Shown here: piece by piece, positions 62,292-64,000 of the stretch
Layout: each line of letters opens with the position of its first letter
Numbering within the stretch: the first letter of the stretch is position 1
Source of the DNA: JACKAQ01 sp965227145
GTDB taxonomy: Bacteria > Calditrichota > Calditrichia > RBG-13-44-9 > J075
NCBI GenBank assembly: GCA_965227145.1
Contig: OZ245730.1
Location: forward strand, 5,704,001-5,768,000
Direction of reading: 5' to 3'
Length of the DNA: 64,000 nucleotides
Program-made: the position numbers and the translations under genes
The notes under the pieces: generated by a model
What the model was told of the DNA's origin: nothing
Database searches by the model: none
What the model saw: only the letters and a program-made list of their open reading frames with translations

Positions 62292-63062
62292 TCAATAAAA
62301 GCTTAATATGGTTTTGGTAAGAATAAAATCTAGCAACAGAACAGAAATTGAGGTGAGCATTACCGTTAGCGTTGCGGCTTTGCCCAGCCCGACCGTTCCG
62401 CCGGAAACATGATACCCAAAATAACACCCGACCAATCCGATAAATAAGCCGTAAAACGGCGGTTTGATAGCGCCGATAACCAAATCTTTCATCAGCAATC
62501 CGGATTGGATAGAAATCCAGAAAAATTCCGAATCGATGCCCATCCACATAACTGCGGCAAACCAGCCTGCGATAATGCCGCAAACATCGGCAATGATGGT
62601 GATGGGAAGCATGAGCAGCAGCGAAGCGTAAACGCGCGGAACAACCAGCCGGTGGATCGGATCGATACCGAAAGCGCGCAGCGCTTCAATTTGTTCGGAC
62701 AGTCGCATGTTGCCGAGCTCCGAAACGAGTTTTGCGCCGCTGCGTCCCGCTAACATCAGCCCGGTGATGGTTGGGCCGATTTCGCGGATCACTGTAATCG
62801 AAACCATTCGCCCCAGCATCAGTTTTGCGCCGAACAGCTCCAGTTTTTTGCCCCATTCCAGCGTGAGCACCATTCCGATACTCATCGATGCAATCAACAC
62901 CAGCGGCAACGCCTGAATGCCCATAATGTGGATTTGCTCCATTGTATCCTGGCGATGACGCCAGATATAACGGAATCCGGACAATACTTTGGAAGAAAAT
63001 TTGGAAAAATCCCAGACGCCCCGGGCGATGGTTGTAATTTTTGGCGGCAATTTTATGGTCAA
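62292..63062 (-). CDS. mlaE: lipid transporter permease (MlaE-like)
   Basis: Integral membrane subunit of the Mla-type transporter. Family motifs are IMGIQALPLVLIASMSIGMVLTLEW, IREIGPTITGLMLAGRSGAKLVSELGNMRLSEQIEALRAFGIDPIHRLVVPR (the cytoplasmic coupling helix with EIGP and ALxxFGIDP) and GCYFGYHVSGGTVGLGKAAT. A TTG start at 63062 is inferred: it has TGGAG 5 bp upstream and gives 256 residues, the family norm. An in-frame ATG at 63200 would add 46 unrelated residues. Confidence 0.92.
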   Translation of the reverse strand: MTIKLPPKITTIARGVWDFSKFSSKVLSGFRYIWRHRQDTMEQIHIMGIQALPLVLIASMSIGMVLTLEWGKKLELFGAKLMLGRMVSITVIREIGPTITGLMLAGRSGAKLVSELGNMRLSEQIEALRAFGIDPIHRLVVPRVYASLLLMLPITIIADVCGIIAGWFAAVMWMGIDSEFFWISIQSGLLMKDLVIGAIKPPFYGLFIGLVGCYFGYHVSGGTVGLGKAATLTVMLTSISVLLLDFILTKTILSFY

Positions 63063-63247
63063 AGTGACTCCAGGAAACTCAGTGGTTGTTATCCCGTTTC
63101 GGATATCAAAGATAGCAGTGAAATAGTATTGCTGCAATACTATTGATGATATTGCGCAGCTTTGGTTACGAGCACGACGATTAATTGTCGCAATCGTCAA
63201 AATTTACGAAAGGATACCCAAAAAGATGTCACTTTTTTCACAAAAAA

Positions 63248-63271
63248 AACGGGCAGTGGTATTTGCCCGTT
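63248..63271 (-). terminator. terminator of the sensor kinase gene
   Basis: Eight-bp stem AACGGGCA/TGCCCGTT; on the minus strand it is followed by a run of eight T. It lies 27 bp after the kinase stop. Confidence 0.85.
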
Positions 63272-63297
63272 TTTGTGTTGCTAAACTGTTGTTTTTA

Positions 63298-64000
63298 TTA
63301 ATTATTCGATTGGATGGCTTCGGAAAAACGGCGAACCAGTTCCGGATAACGCGCCATGGTTTCGTTCATTTCCTCGATCTGGAAGCTGCTGGCGTAGCCG
63401 GCAACCTGTTCACCCCAGATTTGTAATGGTTCGATGCGTAGCTCAGTACCAATTTTCTGGATCACTTCGCCGAACCGTTGGATATCGGTGGTAATCATCG
63501 TTTCGAAAGTGGATTCCCACTTTTTCATGATGGGATTTTCCAGCTTGTCCAGCAGCACCTGCAAGCGTTTTCGGTCGTGCGGTTGAATTTGCGCGGAGAA
63601 GAAGCGATCACCCCAATTATCCGTTTGCGCCGGTTTTTGCGCCGGCTGCGTTTCGGGTTCCACCGGTGATGAGGGTTGATTTTTGGCGACGAGCACTTCC
63701 GGCAAAGTAACGGTAAATCGCGAGCCAACGCCCTCTTTACTGGATACGCTGATCTGCCCCTTCATCGCCGTAACCAGCCGTTTAGCGATGGTTAAGCCAA
63801 GACCCACGCCTTCGTGGCTGCGTGCATCGCTGTAGGTTTGCTGTGTAAACGCTTCGAAAATGCGGGTGAGATGATCTTTGGGAATGCCCAATCCGGTATC
63901 TTCAACGCTAATGGAAATGGAAACGGATTTCGGGCGTTTTTCGTCAATTGTGCAACGCGTTGTCAATTTGATGCTGCCGGTTTTGGTAAATTTGACGGCG
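63298..64000 (-). CDS. sensor histidine kinase, C-terminal part (5' end outside window)
   Basis: The visible 233 residues begin inside the ATPase domain (N-box remnant AVKFTKTGSIKL), with G1 DTGLGIP, the F-box region IFEAF and G2 GVGLGLTIAKRL. After a Pro/Gln-rich linker comes a helical domain (DRKRLQVLLDKLENPIMKKWESTFETMITTDIQRFGEVIQ..., WGEQVAGYASSFQIEEM) like the extra C-terminal module of hybrid kinases, near Hpt domains in build but without an obvious phospho-acceptor His. The dimerisation and sensor parts lie to the right of the window. Confidence 0.88.
   Translation of the reverse strand, partial: AVKFTKTGSIKLTTRCTIDEKRPKSVSISISVEDTGLGIPKDHLTRIFEAFTQQTYSDARSHEGVGLGLTIAKRLVTAMKGQISVSSKEGVGSRFTVTLPEVLVAKNQPSSPVEPETQPAQKPAQTDNWGDRFFSAQIQPHDRKRLQVLLDKLENPIMKKWESTFETMITTDIQRFGEVIQKIGTELRIEPLQIWGEQVAGYASSFQIEEMNETMARYPELVRRFSEAIQSNN

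Overview
The window is a chromosomal segment from a Gram-negative bacterium. This follows from a complete MlaE-MlaF-MlaD lipid transport operon, an OmpA-domain protein, outer-membrane barrel proteins, HflK/HflC, NhaA and many lipoproteins with clear lipoboxes. The giant hybrid sensor of beta-propeller, Y_Y_Y, kinase, receiver and AraC type, a DUF6090-like protein, a PorV/DUF5723-like barrel and a helix-hairpin-helix barrel protein all point to the FCB superphylum (Calditrichota, Ignavibacteriota or KSB1-like). That placement is inference; no rRNA or tRNA gene is present to confirm it.

Layout. 1-5.3 kb: the 5' part of an alpha-ketoglutarate semialdehyde dehydrogenase gene, an ABC-F ATPase and a secreted amidohydrolase. 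5.4-7.6 kb: a leftward cluster of small genes (tail-collar domain, SDR, two NTF2-fold proteins), one with its signal peptide out of frame. 7.8-8.4 kb: a four-helix-bundle (S23/IVP family) gene bracketed by inverted GCAGTG-type simple repeats, ending exactly at the stop codon of a 1427-residue hybrid sensor kinase. 12.8-22.4 kb: a VapBC-type toxin-antitoxin pair between two copies of a 120-bp segment that includes the 3' end of the next gene, and that next gene itself: a 2896-residue fusion of a flavin oxidase, iron-sulfur modules and a rearranged glutamate synthase. This is the most unusual part of the window.

23-29 kb: a DUF1508/OmpA envelope protein, a MATE transporter and a helix-hairpin-helix barrel protein followed by an 11-copy heptanucleotide array. 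29-33 kb is accessory: a GyrI-like protein, a Doc/AbrB toxin-antitoxin pair with a palindromic operator, an XPB-type helicase, a lipoprotein and an MqsA/YgiT-type antitoxin broken by a TGA. 33-49 kb: RNA methyltransferase, outer-membrane barrel, chalcone-isomerase-like protein, HEAT-cyclophilin lipoprotein, a YigZ-ABC exporter operon, NhaA, a subtilisin with a C-terminal anchor, small exported or membrane proteins and a TPR protein. 49-64 kb is mostly housekeeping: carB, DinB, hflKC, xthA, small proteins, an ion channel, WbqC, the mla operon and the end of another sensor kinase.

Several families of short palindromic or simple repeats (GGGGCACG-, GAACGG/CCGTTC-, GCAGTG- and GGANAAA-based) are scattered between genes, and one heptamer array lies inside the giant glutamate synthase gene. 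Clear operons are vapBC, AbrB-doc, yigZ-ABC ATPase-ABC permease, hflK-hflC and mlaE-mlaF-mlaD.
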